Assembly: GCF_900142915.1 (NCBI RefSeq)
Contig: NZ_FRCM01000001.1
Coordinates: forward strand, 558,001-622,000
Reading direction: 5' to 3'
DNA from: Mucilaginibacter sp. OK098
GTDB taxonomy: Bacteria > Bacteroidota > Bacteroidia > Sphingobacteriales > Sphingobacteriaceae
Length of the DNA: 64,000 nt
Part shown: in pieces, positions 50,923-59,127 of the stretch
How positions within the stretch are numbered: the stretch's first letter is position 1
Layout: each line of letters starts with the position of its first letter
The notes under the pieces: generated by a model
Told to the model about the DNA's origin: nothing
The model's database searches: none
What the model saw: the letters and a program-made list of their open reading frames with translations, nothing else
Translations under genes and position numbers: made by a program

Positions 50923-50956
50923 AGCGGGCCCGAAAGTATTTTGGGCCTGCTTTTTT
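50923..50956 (+). terminator. Rho-independent terminator, plus strand
   Basis: AGCGGGCCC is complementary (one G-T pair) to GGGCCTGCT around an AT-rich loop; T-run at 50950-50956. It is 167 nt after the tetR stop, an unusually long distance if tetR is the only gene it serves. Confidence 0.85.
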
Positions 50957-50992
50957 AATGGCTTTTAAACTCTAAAATCAATTGTGAGGCCA

Positions 50993-52231
50993 TTAGCCAA
51001 AAAATAAATAGGATATTAAAATAGCAGTTACAATACCGAAAAAATCGGCAATCAACATGGCCGGTAAGGTATAACGTGTGTGTTTTATCCCTACCGCACC
51101 AAAATATAAAGCAATAATATAAAAAGTGGTATCAGCTGTGCCGTATAACACGCTTGACATATGCCCTATAAAGCTATCTGCGCCAAAATGCTTTAAATTG
51201 TCGAGCATAAGAGCCCGGGCGCCCGAACCGCTGAGTGGGCGTATAAATGCAATAGGTAATACGTCTGTAAAACGTGTATCCATATTAAAATGACCGAACA
51301 ACCATCTAAATCCTTCACCAAGATACGTTAACGCCCCGCAAGTACGGAACAAACTTACCGCAACGAGCAAGCCAACCAAATATGGAATTATTTTAACGGA
51401 GACCTCAAAGCCCTCTTTAGCGCCTTCAACAAAAGCGTCGAACACGTTTATTTTTTTTCGTACGCCACCCAAAATGAAAATTACCGGAATGCCCAGATAA
51501 ATTACATTACTGAAAACTGCTGAAAATCCACTTATCTGAGCTTTATTAAGGTATTCAGTAAAATACCATATTAACACTGCTATAAAACCTGTTATACCAA
51601 GGAGCCAGGCCAGAACTACTTTATCAAACAAATTTATTTTCTGTTTTATCGATACAACAATCAATCCGGCAAGTGTGGCAACGAATGTTGCCACTATACA
51701 AGGAATAAAAATGTCTGTCGGGTCTTTAGAGTGATAAATAGCTCGTTGTGCAATTATGGCTATTGGCAAAATAGTTAAGCCTGATGCATGCAGCACTAAA
51801 AACATAATCTGTGCGTTAGATGCCGTTTCTTTATCTTTATTTAACTCCTGAAGGCCTGCCATGGCTTTTAAGCCAAGCGGTGTTGCAGCGTTATCGAGCC
51901 CTAATAAATTTGCAGAAAAGTTAAGCATCATTTGCCCTACAGCAGGGTGGTTTTGGGGGACTTCCGGAAAAAGCCTGCTAAAAAATGGGCCTACAATCTT
52001 CGAAAGAAAATTTATAGCCCCCGCTTTTTCACCTATCTTCATTACCCCCAACCAAAGTGACATAATACCAACAAGCGGAAGAGCAATATCCATAACCGAT
52101 GACTTTGCCGAATCAAACGTGCCTTCAGCCATCATCCTGAAGATCTCTGTATCGCCAAAAAATATCAGACGGATGAGTGCTATTACAAAGGCGATCAAAA
52201 AAAATGCTATCCAGATATAGTTAAGGGCCAT
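50993..52231 (-). CDS. SpmA-SpmB fused nucleoside-recognition (Gate) domain membrane protein
   Basis: A 412-residue membrane protein in which sequences like spore maturation proteins SpmA (about 1-200; MLNFSANLLGLDNAATPLGL is diagnostic) and SpmB (about 230-412; PLSGSGARALMLDNL) are joined. Both halves are Gate domains, as in nucleoside transporters. The fused form is found in Bacteroidota, which do not sporulate, so the name only marks homology. A transport role is inferred and the substrate is unknown. The gene is divergent from a DinB gene. Confidence 0.93.
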   Translation of the reverse strand: MALNYIWIAFFLIAFVIALIRLIFFGDTEIFRMMAEGTFDSAKSSVMDIALPLVGIMSLWLGVMKIGEKAGAINFLSKIVGPFFSRLFPEVPQNHPAVGQMMLNFSANLLGLDNAATPLGLKAMAGLQELNKDKETASNAQIMFLVLHASGLTILPIAIIAQRAIYHSKDPTDIFIPCIVATFVATLAGLIVVSIKQKINLFDKVVLAWLLGITGFIAVLIWYFTEYLNKAQISGFSAVFSNVIYLGIPVIFILGGVRKKINVFDAFVEGAKEGFEVSVKIIPYLVGLLVAVSLFRTCGALTYLGEGFRWLFGHFNMDTRFTDVLPIAFIRPLSGSGARALMLDNLKHFGADSFIGHMSSVLYGTADTTFYIIALYFGAVGIKHTRYTLPAMLIADFFGIVTAILISYLFFG

Positions 52232-52333
52232 AGAAGATATTTAAGCTTTGAAGATAAAGTTTTTTGATAATTATTTATCTTTAAATTGATTTTAACTTAC
52301 TTCAATTCTTAATCTACGGATACTTAATTTACT

Positions 52334-52774
52334 ATGGTTGATACTATAAAAAAGCTTACCGACACTATTGACGATCTTTTAAATGCTGATATTGATGCTA
52401 TTGACTGGGCACACAAACCAAGTTCCGAAAAATGGTCGAAAAAACAAATTATTGGCCATTTGATTGATAGCGCCCAAATTAACCTGCAACGTTTTGTGCG
52501 CTGTACTTATGAAGAAAACTTTAAATTAACATATGAGCAGGTAGAATGGGTTGAGGCCCAGCATTACCAGGCGGCGAATGTTAATGAACTATTAGGCTTG
52601 TGGAAGCTTCTGAACCTGCAAATTGTCCGCGTGTTGGCTAACTACCCGGCCGAAAGGTTACAGGCACAATGCGATAACAATAAAACAACAGCAAGTTTGC
52701 ATTCGGTTGAGTGGCTTGCAGCAGACTATGTAGTGCATATGAGGCATCATTTAAAACAGGTAATTAAAAGCTAA
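52334..52774 (+). CDS. DinB-family protein
   Basis: A 146-residue DinB/YfiT-like four-helix-bundle protein. The metal-site histidines are seen in IIGHLIDSAQINLQRF (about 42) and in the late VVHMRHHLKQVI (about 136-140), and WSKKQIIGHL is the usual lead into the first ligand. Some family members transfer thiols such as bacillithiol; no substrate can be read here. It is the first of three DinB-superfamily genes within 4 kb on this strand. Confidence 0.9.
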   Translation: MVDTIKKLTDTIDDLLNADIDAIDWAHKPSSEKWSKKQIIGHLIDSAQINLQRFVRCTYEENFKLTYEQVEWVEAQHYQAANVNELLGLWKLLNLQIVRVLANYPAERLQAQCDNNKTTASLHSVEWLAADYVVHMRHHLKQVIKS

Positions 52775-52875
52775 AAGCAGAAAGGGTAAAGCAAAAAGCT
52801 AAGAATTTGACTATCAATAGCACTAGATTGATTTATGTGAAATTATTTAATAGACTTTATATAATTAAAAAAGCT

Positions 52876-53331
52876 ATGAACCCGTTAACAGAAACCTGGC
52901 AAATTCACAATCGCATTAATTTGTATTTGCTTGATAATATTGAAGAAGCAAATTTGAATGATATATCTGCCTCAAAAGGTCGCACTGTTGGTGAACAATT
53001 TGCACATATGCATAATGTGCGTTTGATGTGGCTAAAAGTTGCAGACCCTTTACTTTTTGATGGAACTGTTAAAATTGAGAAAGAGAATATAAGCAAGGAC
53101 GTACTGATAACCGGACTAAAAGCCAGCGCAGTTGCAATAGAACAACTTTTTGAAAAGACTTACGCTGATGGCAAAATAAAAAACTTTAAACCGCATGCTA
53201 CGGGTTTTTTAGGATACCTTGTTTCGCATGAATCTCATCATCGGGGACAAATTATGCTTGCTTTAAAACAATCAGGTCATCCGGTTGATAAAAAAGCACA
53301 ATTTGGGATATGGGAGTGGGGGACAAGGTAA
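52876..53331 (+). CDS. DinB-family protein
   Basis: A 151-residue DinB-like protein. The first ligand His is in VGEQFAHMHNVRLMWLKVAD (about 40), and the second and third are in LVSHESHHRGQIMLALKQSG (about 118-122). A TTG start at 52807 would add 23 residues without family likeness, so I chose the ATG at 52876. Its stop codon overlaps the start of the DUF3052-type gene (TAATG), indicating co-translation. Confidence 0.92.
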   Translation: MNPLTETWQIHNRINLYLLDNIEEANLNDISASKGRTVGEQFAHMHNVRLMWLKVADPLLFDGTVKIEKENISKDVLITGLKASAVAIEQLFEKTYADGKIKNFKPHATGFLGYLVSHESHHRGQIMLALKQSGHPVDKKAQFGIWEWGTR

Positions 53332-53774
53332 TGATACAGTCGGCAGGATACTCGGGCACTCCTTTAGCTAAGAAGCTTGGCATTAAGCAGGGGGATAACA
53401 TTATACTTATTAATGCGCCTGATTATTATTTTAATTTGTTTACTGATTTGCCTCCGGATGTACAGGTTAATGATGACATGATCGCCAAAAAAGACCTTAT
53501 CCATTTTTTTACAAAACAAAAAGATGAGTATATAAGCTTATTGCCCAAGCTAAAGGATCAGATCAAATCCAACGGCATTATATGGGTCTCGTGGCCAAAA
53601 AAAGCATCGAAAATTGTTACCGACATCACAGAGGATATAATCCGGAACTATGCCATCCAAACCGGCCTTGTTGATATTAAAGTATGCGCAGTTGATGAAA
53701 TATGGTCGGGGTTAAAATTGGTTATACCGGTTAAGGATAGGGGGGAGTTGATTAGGTTGATTGAGTTAGACTAG
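53331..53774 (+). CDS. DUF3052-like protein
   Basis: A 147-residue protein. The N-terminal QSAGYSGTPLAKKLGIKQGD and the central ISLLPKLKDQIKSNGIIWVSWPKKAS match the DUF3052 group, whose function I do not know. The start is ambiguous: ATG at 53331 overlaps the previous stop (TAATG) and gives the family N-terminus; ATG at 53310 would add seven residues. The last residues, LIRLIELD, and the stop codon are encoded within the left arm of a 31-bp perfect palindrome, so the element appears to have replaced or extended the original C-terminus. Confidence 0.88.
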   Translation: MIQSAGYSGTPLAKKLGIKQGDNIILINAPDYYFNLFTDLPPDVQVNDDMIAKKDLIHFFTKQKDEYISLLPKLKDQIKSNGIIWVSWPKKASKIVTDITEDIIRNYAIQTGLVDIKVCAVDEIWSGLKLVIPVKDRGELIRLIELD

Positions 53775-53836
53775 GTTGATTAAGTTAGAAATACTTCCAG
53801 GAACAACTTAATCAACCTAGTCTAACTCAATCAACT
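53746..53836. repeat. Word hairpin with perfect 31-bp arms, overlapping a gene end
   Basis: The arms 53756-53786 and 53805-53835 are exact complements over 31 nt, with an 18-nt loop. The word is AGTTGATTAGGTTGATTGAG with variants; an unpaired extra copy precedes the left arm. The first 19 nt of the left arm are coding (end of the DUF3052-type gene). The right arm ends 8 nt from the RidA stop codon. Confidence 0.93.
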
Positions 53837-53843
53837 AATTTAA

Positions 53844-54230
53844 TTAAATTACAGCGATACACTCCATTGAAAAAAGAATACCGCCCGGAAAAGGCATAAC
53901 CTGCGGAGCGCTGCGGGCAGGCGTCATGTTTTGGAAGAACGTACTATAAATTTTATTGATGACTGAAAAATCAGGATCCGAGCCCGATACCATAAACACT
54001 GTTACTTTCACTACTTTATCCATTGAGCTGCCCGCATCTTCTAAAATTGTTTTTACATTTTTAAAAGATTGCACAACCTGCGCTTCATAACCGCCCTCTA
54101 CAAGTTTGCCAGTGGTTATATCAGTACCTGCAGTACCTGATACAAAAACAAAATTACCTGCAATTACTGCCTGGGGTACAAAGGCGTTTGGACGCGGTGC
54201 GTTAGGGGTGTAAAAAACTTCTGGCTCCAT
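53844..54230 (-). CDS. RidA/YjgF-family protein
   Basis: A 128-residue RidA protein. Family members deaminate reactive enamine and imine intermediates from PLP enzymes. Diagnostic: NAPRPNAFVPQAVIAGNFVF at the start, FVSGTAGTDITTG, and the C-terminal ARSAPQVMPFPGGILFSMEC, which holds the usual catalytic-site Arg and Glu. The frame is open 30 codons further upstream, but that part would overlap the preceding gene; MEPEVFYTPNA at 54230 fits. It forms part of a cluster of small stress-type enzymes. Confidence 0.93.
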   Translation of the reverse strand: MEPEVFYTPNAPRPNAFVPQAVIAGNFVFVSGTAGTDITTGKLVEGGYEAQVVQSFKNVKTILEDAGSSMDKVVKVTVFMVSGSDPDFSVINKIYSTFFQNMTPARSAPQVMPFPGGILFSMECIAVI

Positions 54231-54273
54231 TGTGATTTGATTTTGATTATTACAAAGGTGCGTAATAAATAAT

Positions 54274-54747
54274 TTAATTATATGCCGTAATATGTTTATC
54301 ACCCACAACCTGTATATCATAATCTTTTCTCATAGGGTCATAGGGCATGGTATCATTTACGGTGATATAAATATTACCCAGTTCCTTTACCGAGTATGAT
54401 TGAACGTCAGCAGCCATGCTGTCTTTTAAAAGATATTGCGAAATAGATTCGCGGATCAGGTTGTATTGATTCAGTTCATTGGTTTCAATTTCAATAAATA
54501 GTCGCTTCCCATCTGCACGGAGAGAAATATTATTATGGGTTCCACCCTGGAGCGTTAAGGCGTATTTCTTGTTTTTTGTATTGTTGTCCTTTTTAGTAAT
54601 AACGTATCCTTTTGCTACTAAAAAAGTATCGGCCTGGTTTATGTTGTTGTTTAACAGGAATTTGATGTCTTCATATGATATCAGGCCATTTTGGCTAAAT
54701 CCCTTTAAAGCTGACAGCATTATTAAGGCGAAAAAAATATGTTTCAT
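54274..54747 (-). CDS. Exported protein of unknown function
   Basis: A 157-residue protein with a signal peptide (about 1-18, ending LKGFSQ). The mature part has mixed alpha and beta character, no cysteines and no motif I recognise; it ends GDKHITAYN. It lies 43 nt upstream of the RidA gene on the same strand and may share its transcript. It is divergent from the OsmC gene. Nothing in the sequence indicates an enzymatic role. Confidence 0.8.
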   Translation of the reverse strand: MKHIFFALIMLSALKGFSQNGLISYEDIKFLLNNNINQADTFLVAKGYVITKKDNNTKNKKYALTLQGGTHNNISLRADGKRLFIEIETNELNQYNLIRESISQYLLKDSMAADVQSYSVKELGNIYITVNDTMPYDPMRKDYDIQVVGDKHITAYN

Positions 54748-54829
54748 AACAAGGTTGTTAATATTACATCCAAGTTAAACTTTCATCCCTGTAAAGTATT
54801 ACCTTAGCTTTATTGTTACAAAAAAGTAT

Positions 54830-55255
54830 ATGCCTAAAATAGAACTCACACGCGTAAAAGGCGATTTTGGCTTTGAGGCCAAAGATGAAAACGGTCATGT
54901 TGTAAGAATGGACAGCAGCCCTGAAAGCGGTGGCTGGGATTTTGGCGTTCGCCCTATGCAAATGCTGCTTATGGGGCTTGCAGGCTGCTCGGCTATTGAT
55001 GTTATTGCCATTTTAAAGAAACAGCGCCAGGAAATTAAGAATTACAAAATGGTTGTTAACGGCGACCGTGAGGCCGGAAAAGAACCATCTTTATGGAAAG
55101 ATATTTCTATGGAATTTCATTTATATGGAAATATTGATGAAGATAAGGCTATTAAGGCAGTGGAGCTATCTCTAAGCAAGTATTGCTCGGTAGCAGCTAC
55201 GCTTGACAAAGCGGGCGCCCAAATTAAATGGAAGGTATTTGTACATTCTGCCTGA
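54830..55255 (+). CDS. OsmC-family peroxiredoxin-like protein
   Basis: A 141-residue OsmC protein, a thiol-dependent organic hydroperoxide reductase family. The two active-site cysteines are in LMGLAGCSAIDVIAILKKQR (about 48) and in SLSKYCSVAATLDKAG (about 120); RPMQMLLMGLAGC is the usual lead. The position next to DinB-superfamily and RidA genes suggests a small stress/detoxification group, but no shared operator is visible. The downstream MDMPI-type gene is 32 nt away on the same strand. Confidence 0.94.
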   Translation: MPKIELTRVKGDFGFEAKDENGHVVRMDSSPESGGWDFGVRPMQMLLMGLAGCSAIDVIAILKKQRQEIKNYKMVVNGDREAGKEPSLWKDISMEFHLYGNIDEDKAIKAVELSLSKYCSVAATLDKAGAQIKWKVFVHSA

Positions 55256-55287
55256 GCGTAAATAAATATATTATGCTATAAGAAGTT

Positions 55288-56124
55288 ATGCATAGAACTG
55301 TACCTATACAAACGCTGCACCTGTTTCCGGTTTTAAATGATTTATTGATAGAACTGCTTACCTCGCTTGAACCGGCCGATTGGAATAAACCTACTATAGC
55401 GCCTTTGTGGACAGTGAAAGATATTGCTGCTCATTTGCTGGATACCAACATGCGTACTATAGCGACAGCAAATAATTACAGCGGCAAACCGCCAGAAAAC
55501 ATCCAATCATATAATGACCTTGTTACTTATCTGAACGACCTTAACGCCGTTTGGGTAAAAGCAATGGACAGGATTAGCCCACAACAACTGATTGGGTTAA
55601 TGCAAACCACCAACGAACCATATGTTGATTATTTAGCACAGCTTGATCCTTTTGCTTCTGCCAAATATGCTGTTTCGTGGGCAGGGGAAGAGCAATCTGA
55701 AAATTGGTTTCACATTGCAAGGGAATATACCGAAAAATGGCATCACCAGCAACAGATCCGGGATGCAGTTGGTAAGCCTGGCATAATGCACAGAGAATTA
55801 TTTTATCCTTGCATGGACACATTTATGCGTGGTTTGCCCCATACTTACCGCAATATTATGGCAGAGGAAGGCATGGTGATTGAAATCACCATAAGCACTG
55901 CAGCAGGCGGAATCTGGTATCTGCAAAGAAATACCAATAGCTGGGTCTTAATTAAAGATGCGTTAGGTAAAAGCCCTGATGCTGCAATTACGATTAAACC
56001 TGATACAGCCTGGAAGTTATTTACGAAAGGTATAAGACCGCAAGTAGCAATTGAAGAATCAGATTTGCGCGGCGACGAAAAACTATCAAAAGTTATGTTT
56101 AATATGATAGCGGTTATGGCTTAA
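55288..56124 (+). CDS. DinB-superfamily protein with MDMPI-type N-terminal domain
   Basis: A 278-residue protein. The N-terminal half resembles the metal-binding domain of mycothiol-dependent maleylpyruvate isomerases (LWTVKDIAAHLLDTNMRTIA; the His ligands are in AAHLL and, later, in EKWHHQQQIRDA). The C-terminal half (about 175-278) resembles an SCP2-like fold that often follows this domain (SPDAAITIKPDTAWKLFTKG). A low-molecular-weight thiol-dependent role is possible; bacillithiol rather than mycothiol would be expected in Bacteroidota. Confidence 0.85.
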   Translation: MHRTVPIQTLHLFPVLNDLLIELLTSLEPADWNKPTIAPLWTVKDIAAHLLDTNMRTIATANNYSGKPPENIQSYNDLVTYLNDLNAVWVKAMDRISPQQLIGLMQTTNEPYVDYLAQLDPFASAKYAVSWAGEEQSENWFHIAREYTEKWHHQQQIRDAVGKPGIMHRELFYPCMDTFMRGLPHTYRNIMAEEGMVIEITISTAAGGIWYLQRNTNSWVLIKDALGKSPDAAITIKPDTAWKLFTKGIRPQVAIEESDLRGDEKLSKVMFNMIAVMA

Positions 56125-56478
56125 TAAAAGCGACATCGTTTAACATAATAAAATTTATTATACTTTAAACCACCTCAATTAGCTGCACTTTAAATTCCTA
56201 AGGAATAATGTTACAAAGTGTACACTTTTAAGCTCATAAGACGGGGTAAACTATTTTTGTACACTTAAAGTGTTTTAGGGATGGCAGAGCACAATTCAAA
56301 TTACAGTATTGGGTTTTCATTGTCGTTGTTTATCAACTGTTTACACCCGTATTTAATTTTAGTAATTAATAATTAATCAGTAATCCCTTGCTGCGTTTTT
56401 CAGGGTCGTATTTTGTATGGCATTAATGTTGCCAATAGGGGTATGTTCTAAAAAGAACAGATACTTAATTACAAAATT
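56125..56478. other. Long leader and regulatory region of the OmpA-family gene
   Basis: About 350 nt. AAAGTGTACACTTT at 56215-56228 is a perfect 14-bp palindrome. TATTTTTG (56252-56259) fits a -7 box and runs straight into a second site, TGTACACTT (56259-56267) followed by AAAGTGT, which repeats the half-sites of the first. A 31-codon hydrophobic frame starts at 56281. The rest is AT-rich with no other feature. Confidence 0.6.
56281..56376 (+). CDS. Possible 31-residue leader peptide
   Basis: A short frame 21 nt after the -7 box in the OmpA-gene leader, preceded by AGGG. It encodes a hydrophobic peptide (FSLSLFINCLHPYLILVIN at its end). It may be a leader peptide or small membrane protein, or chance. 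Confidence 0.25.
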   Translation: MAEHNSNYSIGFSLSLFINCLHPYLILVINN

Positions 56479-57855
56479 ATGAAATCAAATTTAAAAAAAG
56501 CCAGCCTGCTGTTCACCGGAATATTGGTTGGTGGTAAATTATTCGCTCAAACTCCTGATACAACCCGAGCCTCAGATTATGTTAAACCCTTTTCGGGCGA
56601 TGATGCTTTTCGTACCTGGTCAATAGGTGTAAGCGGCGGTGTTTTAACACCATACACTATTATAGGGTCGAACAGGAAACAGGATTTTACTTCGCCTAAA
56701 GCAAATTTAGGATATGGTGTTTACATTAAAAAACAAATAACCCCTGCAGTTGGCATTCAGGCCGACTTTCTCGGAGGAAAGCTTGGTGCTGATAACAGCC
56801 AGGTAAATTCATTTGGTAACACTTATGATAGCTATAGCACCAAGCTTCATTACGCTGCAAGTTTAAGCGCAAACGTTACCGTGGGCAACATTAGCTGGCA
56901 CGATAATAAAAGTGCAATACAGCCTTATGTTAGCGTAGGTGGCGGTACAATGCATTATACCCCCGTATTAACTTCGGGTGGAACTTCAACCAATTTTAGA
57001 ACTGATAACGGAGGCGCTATAAATGAATTTTACATACCGGTAGGAGTAGGTGTTAAGTTTAACATTGCAAAAGGTATAAACCTTGACCTGGGTTACCAGG
57101 TGAGTTTTGTTTACTCTGATAACGTTGACGGATTCAACTACGGATCAAATAACGACAGGTTTTCATACGCACACGCTGGTTTAGAATTTGCGCTGGGTAA
57201 AAAATCAAAACCTCAAATGGCTGTTCATAACCCTGTTTCATCAATGAGAACAGAGTACATGATGGAAAATCAAAATACTAAAAATCAATTGCAAGCCCAG
57301 ATTGATGCCCAAAAAGCTCAAAATGATCAGCTAAAGGCCGACTTAGCAACTACAAACGCTAACCTTGCCAAATTCACAGCCGATAGTGATGGTGATGGTG
57401 TGCCTGATTTTTACGATAAATGCCCTAACACACCGGCAGGAACAAAGGTTGATGGCGCAGGTTGCCCGCTTCCGGTTGCTAAAGATGTAAAGGTTTATGT
57501 TACTGAAGCAGATAGACAAGTTGCCAGGGAAGCGGTAAAAAACCTGGAATTTGATTTTGGTAAAGCAACTATCCGTCAGCATTCTGATGAGAGCTTGAAT
57601 AAATTAGCTCAATTAATGGTAGCTAAAAAATTCAGCTTAAAATTATCAGGATATACTGATAATGTAGGTTCAGTTGAAGCTAACCTGAAATTATCAAGAG
57701 CGCGTGCTGAAGCTGTTAAAACATACCTTGCCACTCAGGGTGTTGAACCATCAAAAATAACAGCTGAAGGTTACGGAAAAGCCAGTCCTATTGCAAGTAA
57801 TAAAACTGCAAAAGGCCGTCAGCAAAACCGTAGAGTTGAATTTAGCTTATATTAA
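56479..57855 (+). CDS. OmpA-family outer membrane protein with thrombospondin type 3 repeat
   Basis: A 458-residue envelope protein: signal peptide (about 1-23), an eight-strand-type beta barrel (about 45-250), a coiled coil (MMENQNTKNQLQAQIDAQKA, about 260-300), a calcium-binding type 3 repeat (DSDGDGVPDFYDKCPNTPAG, about 298-330) and a peptidoglycan-binding OmpA domain (about 345-458; LSGYTDNVGSVEANLKLSRA). It probably links the outer membrane to the wall. The palindromic sites upstream suggest specific control. A bidirectional terminator follows. Confidence 0.96.
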   Translation: MKSNLKKASLLFTGILVGGKLFAQTPDTTRASDYVKPFSGDDAFRTWSIGVSGGVLTPYTIIGSNRKQDFTSPKANLGYGVYIKKQITPAVGIQADFLGGKLGADNSQVNSFGNTYDSYSTKLHYAASLSANVTVGNISWHDNKSAIQPYVSVGGGTMHYTPVLTSGGTSTNFRTDNGGAINEFYIPVGVGVKFNIAKGINLDLGYQVSFVYSDNVDGFNYGSNNDRFSYAHAGLEFALGKKSKPQMAVHNPVSSMRTEYMMENQNTKNQLQAQIDAQKAQNDQLKADLATTNANLAKFTADSDGDGVPDFYDKCPNTPAGTKVDGAGCPLPVAKDVKVYVTEADRQVAREAVKNLEFDFGKATIRQHSDESLNKLAQLMVAKKFSLKLSGYTDNVGSVEANLKLSRARAEAVKTYLATQGVEPSKITAEGYGKASPIASNKTAKGRQQNRRVEFSLY

Positions 57856-57875
57856 TAGTATAAGATACTTAAAAC

Positions 57876-57906
57876 AAAAGCCGCCTCATTTGGGGCGGCT
57901 TTTTGT
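57876..57906. terminator. Bidirectional terminator between ompA-type and SRPBCC genes
   Basis: AAAGCCGCC (57877-57885) pairs with GGCGGCTTT around TCATTTGG. There are T-runs on the plus strand (57900-57904) and, through the preceding A-rich tract, on the minus strand. It serves two convergent genes. Confidence 0.92.
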
Positions 57907-57924
57907 TTAGGTTAAATTTATACT

Positions 57925-58308
57925 TTATTCTACTTCAAAAAAATCGGCTAACGCTCCAAAATAACTGCTATTCCATCCTTCAACCATGTCATTATATTCC
58001 TCATCGGGAATATTGGTATGCCTTAACTCAATAGAGGTTTCATTCTTATCAGGATGCAGCTTGATAGTTACAATTGAATCTTCAGGCTGCCCGTCAAAAT
58101 ACCATTGCTGAACTATCTTTTTATTTTCTTCAAATTCAAGGTTTTTCCCAACAATGCTTCCTTCCCATAAAGAAAACTCCGAACCTGGCTCAGTCGACAT
58201 CTCAACAGCTTCACCAGTCCACAATTCAATAGTGAGTGGGTTTGTTAATGCAGTATAAACCTCTTCAGGTGTTGCCGGCAGGCTGTAATATTTTTTAAAG
58301 TCCTTCAT
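57925..58308 (-). CDS. SRPBCC/AHSA1-type START-like domain protein
   Basis: A 127-residue single START-like domain. YYSLPATPEEVYTALTNPLT at the start and LRHTNIPDEEYNDMVEGWNS near the end are the AHSA1 pattern. The fold makes a hydrophobic pocket; the ligand is unknown. The start codon lies 2 nt from a word hairpin (58311-58441) that fills the whole gap to the acetate transporter gene upstream. The two genes are on the same strand and might be co-transcribed through the hairpin. Confidence 0.92.
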   Translation of the reverse strand: MKDFKKYYSLPATPEEVYTALTNPLTIELWTGEAVEMSTEPGSEFSLWEGSIVGKNLEFEENKKIVQQWYFDGQPEDSIVTIKLHPDKNETSIELRHTNIPDEEYNDMVEGWNSSYFGALADFFEVE

Positions 58309-58310
58309 TT

Positions 58311-58441
58311 AACACGATTAATTGATTTAAAAGATTTTCAGGATAATGAATTTCAAATATTAAATCTTAGTTCCACTTTGTAAAGATATTAAAGCTTGGT
58401 AATTTAAATCTTGTAAATCCTTAAAATCCCTAAATCGTGTT
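58311..58441. repeat. Word hairpin, word AACACGATTTAGGGATTT
   Basis: The left part (58311-58344) has AACACGATTAATTGATTT and AAAAGATTTTCAGGAT; the right part (58401-58441) is the complement of AACACGATTTAGGGATTTTA and more. Pairing is imperfect but long. One end is 2 nt from a start codon, the other touches the stop codon of the acetate transporter gene. Same word as 30048-30117. Confidence 0.8.
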
Positions 58442-59019
58442 TATCCGAGCGGCCACACTGTTTTGCCATAAACCTCATTTAAAACATTGGCGATGCCTGC
58501 ATAAATTGCTGATAAGCCGCAAAATATCCCTTCATAGCCAGCCAGTTTTCCTATACTTTCATTCCCGGTACCATGTTCTGCCGCCAATAAAATGAATAAA
58601 ATAACTAAAGTTCCAAAAACAACCTGCAGGGCGCGATTTAATTTTAATGTGCCGAAAAACAGGCATAAGGTAAATAGTCCCCACATTAACAAATAGGCAC
58701 ACATAGCACTTTCCGATGGTTTTGCCGCCCAGCCAAACTTAGGGATAACGATTAACCCAACCAGTGACAGCCAGAAAAAGCCATAAGAGGTAAAGGCTGT
58801 TAGCCCGAAGGTGTTATTCTTTTTTGCTTCAATAATACCGGCAATTACCTGTGCCAGGCCTCCATAAAAAATACCCATAGCAAGTATCATCGAATTCAGT
58901 TCGTAGAAGCCTGCATTATGAAGATTTAATAGAACTGTGGTCATTCCGAAGGCACAAAGACCTAGCGGAGCAGGGTTGGCAATGCCGTCCTTTACCGTAA
59001 CTGGAGTTGTTGGGATCAT
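58441..59019 (-). CDS. Acetate uptake transporter, GPR1/FUN34/YaaH (SatP) family
   Basis: A 192-residue membrane protein with six hydrophobic segments. The family signature [18 protein letters not shown] is intact at about 15-32, and LIMWGLFT-like and [15 protein letters not shown] segments complete the pattern. These proteins form channels or proton symporters for acetate and succinate. The N-terminus is short, as in bacterial SatP. The gene is not next to acetate-metabolism genes; gpmA diverges from it. Confidence 0.94.
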   Translation of the reverse strand: MIPTTPVTVKDGIANPAPLGLCAFGMTTVLLNLHNAGFYELNSMILAMGIFYGGLAQVIAGIIEAKKNNTFGLTAFTSYGFFWLSLVGLIVIPKFGWAAKPSESAMCAYLLMWGLFTLCLFFGTLKLNRALQVVFGTLVILFILLAAEHGTGNESIGKLAGYEGIFCGLSAIYAGIANVLNEVYGKTVWPLG

Positions 59020-59127
59020 AGTTTAAAGGTTTTTTTATTTGGTTTATCATGCAATTTAATGGTTCTGAACACATTTAGCAATTTTTTCTGAAAACTGATC
59101 TGTAACTTTATGGTTAACCATTTAACT

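Noticed and set aside
51000..52231. Evidence of sporulation from SpmA/SpmB similarity
   Set aside because: The fused SpmAB form is found in non-sporulating Bacteroidota, and no other sporulation gene is present.
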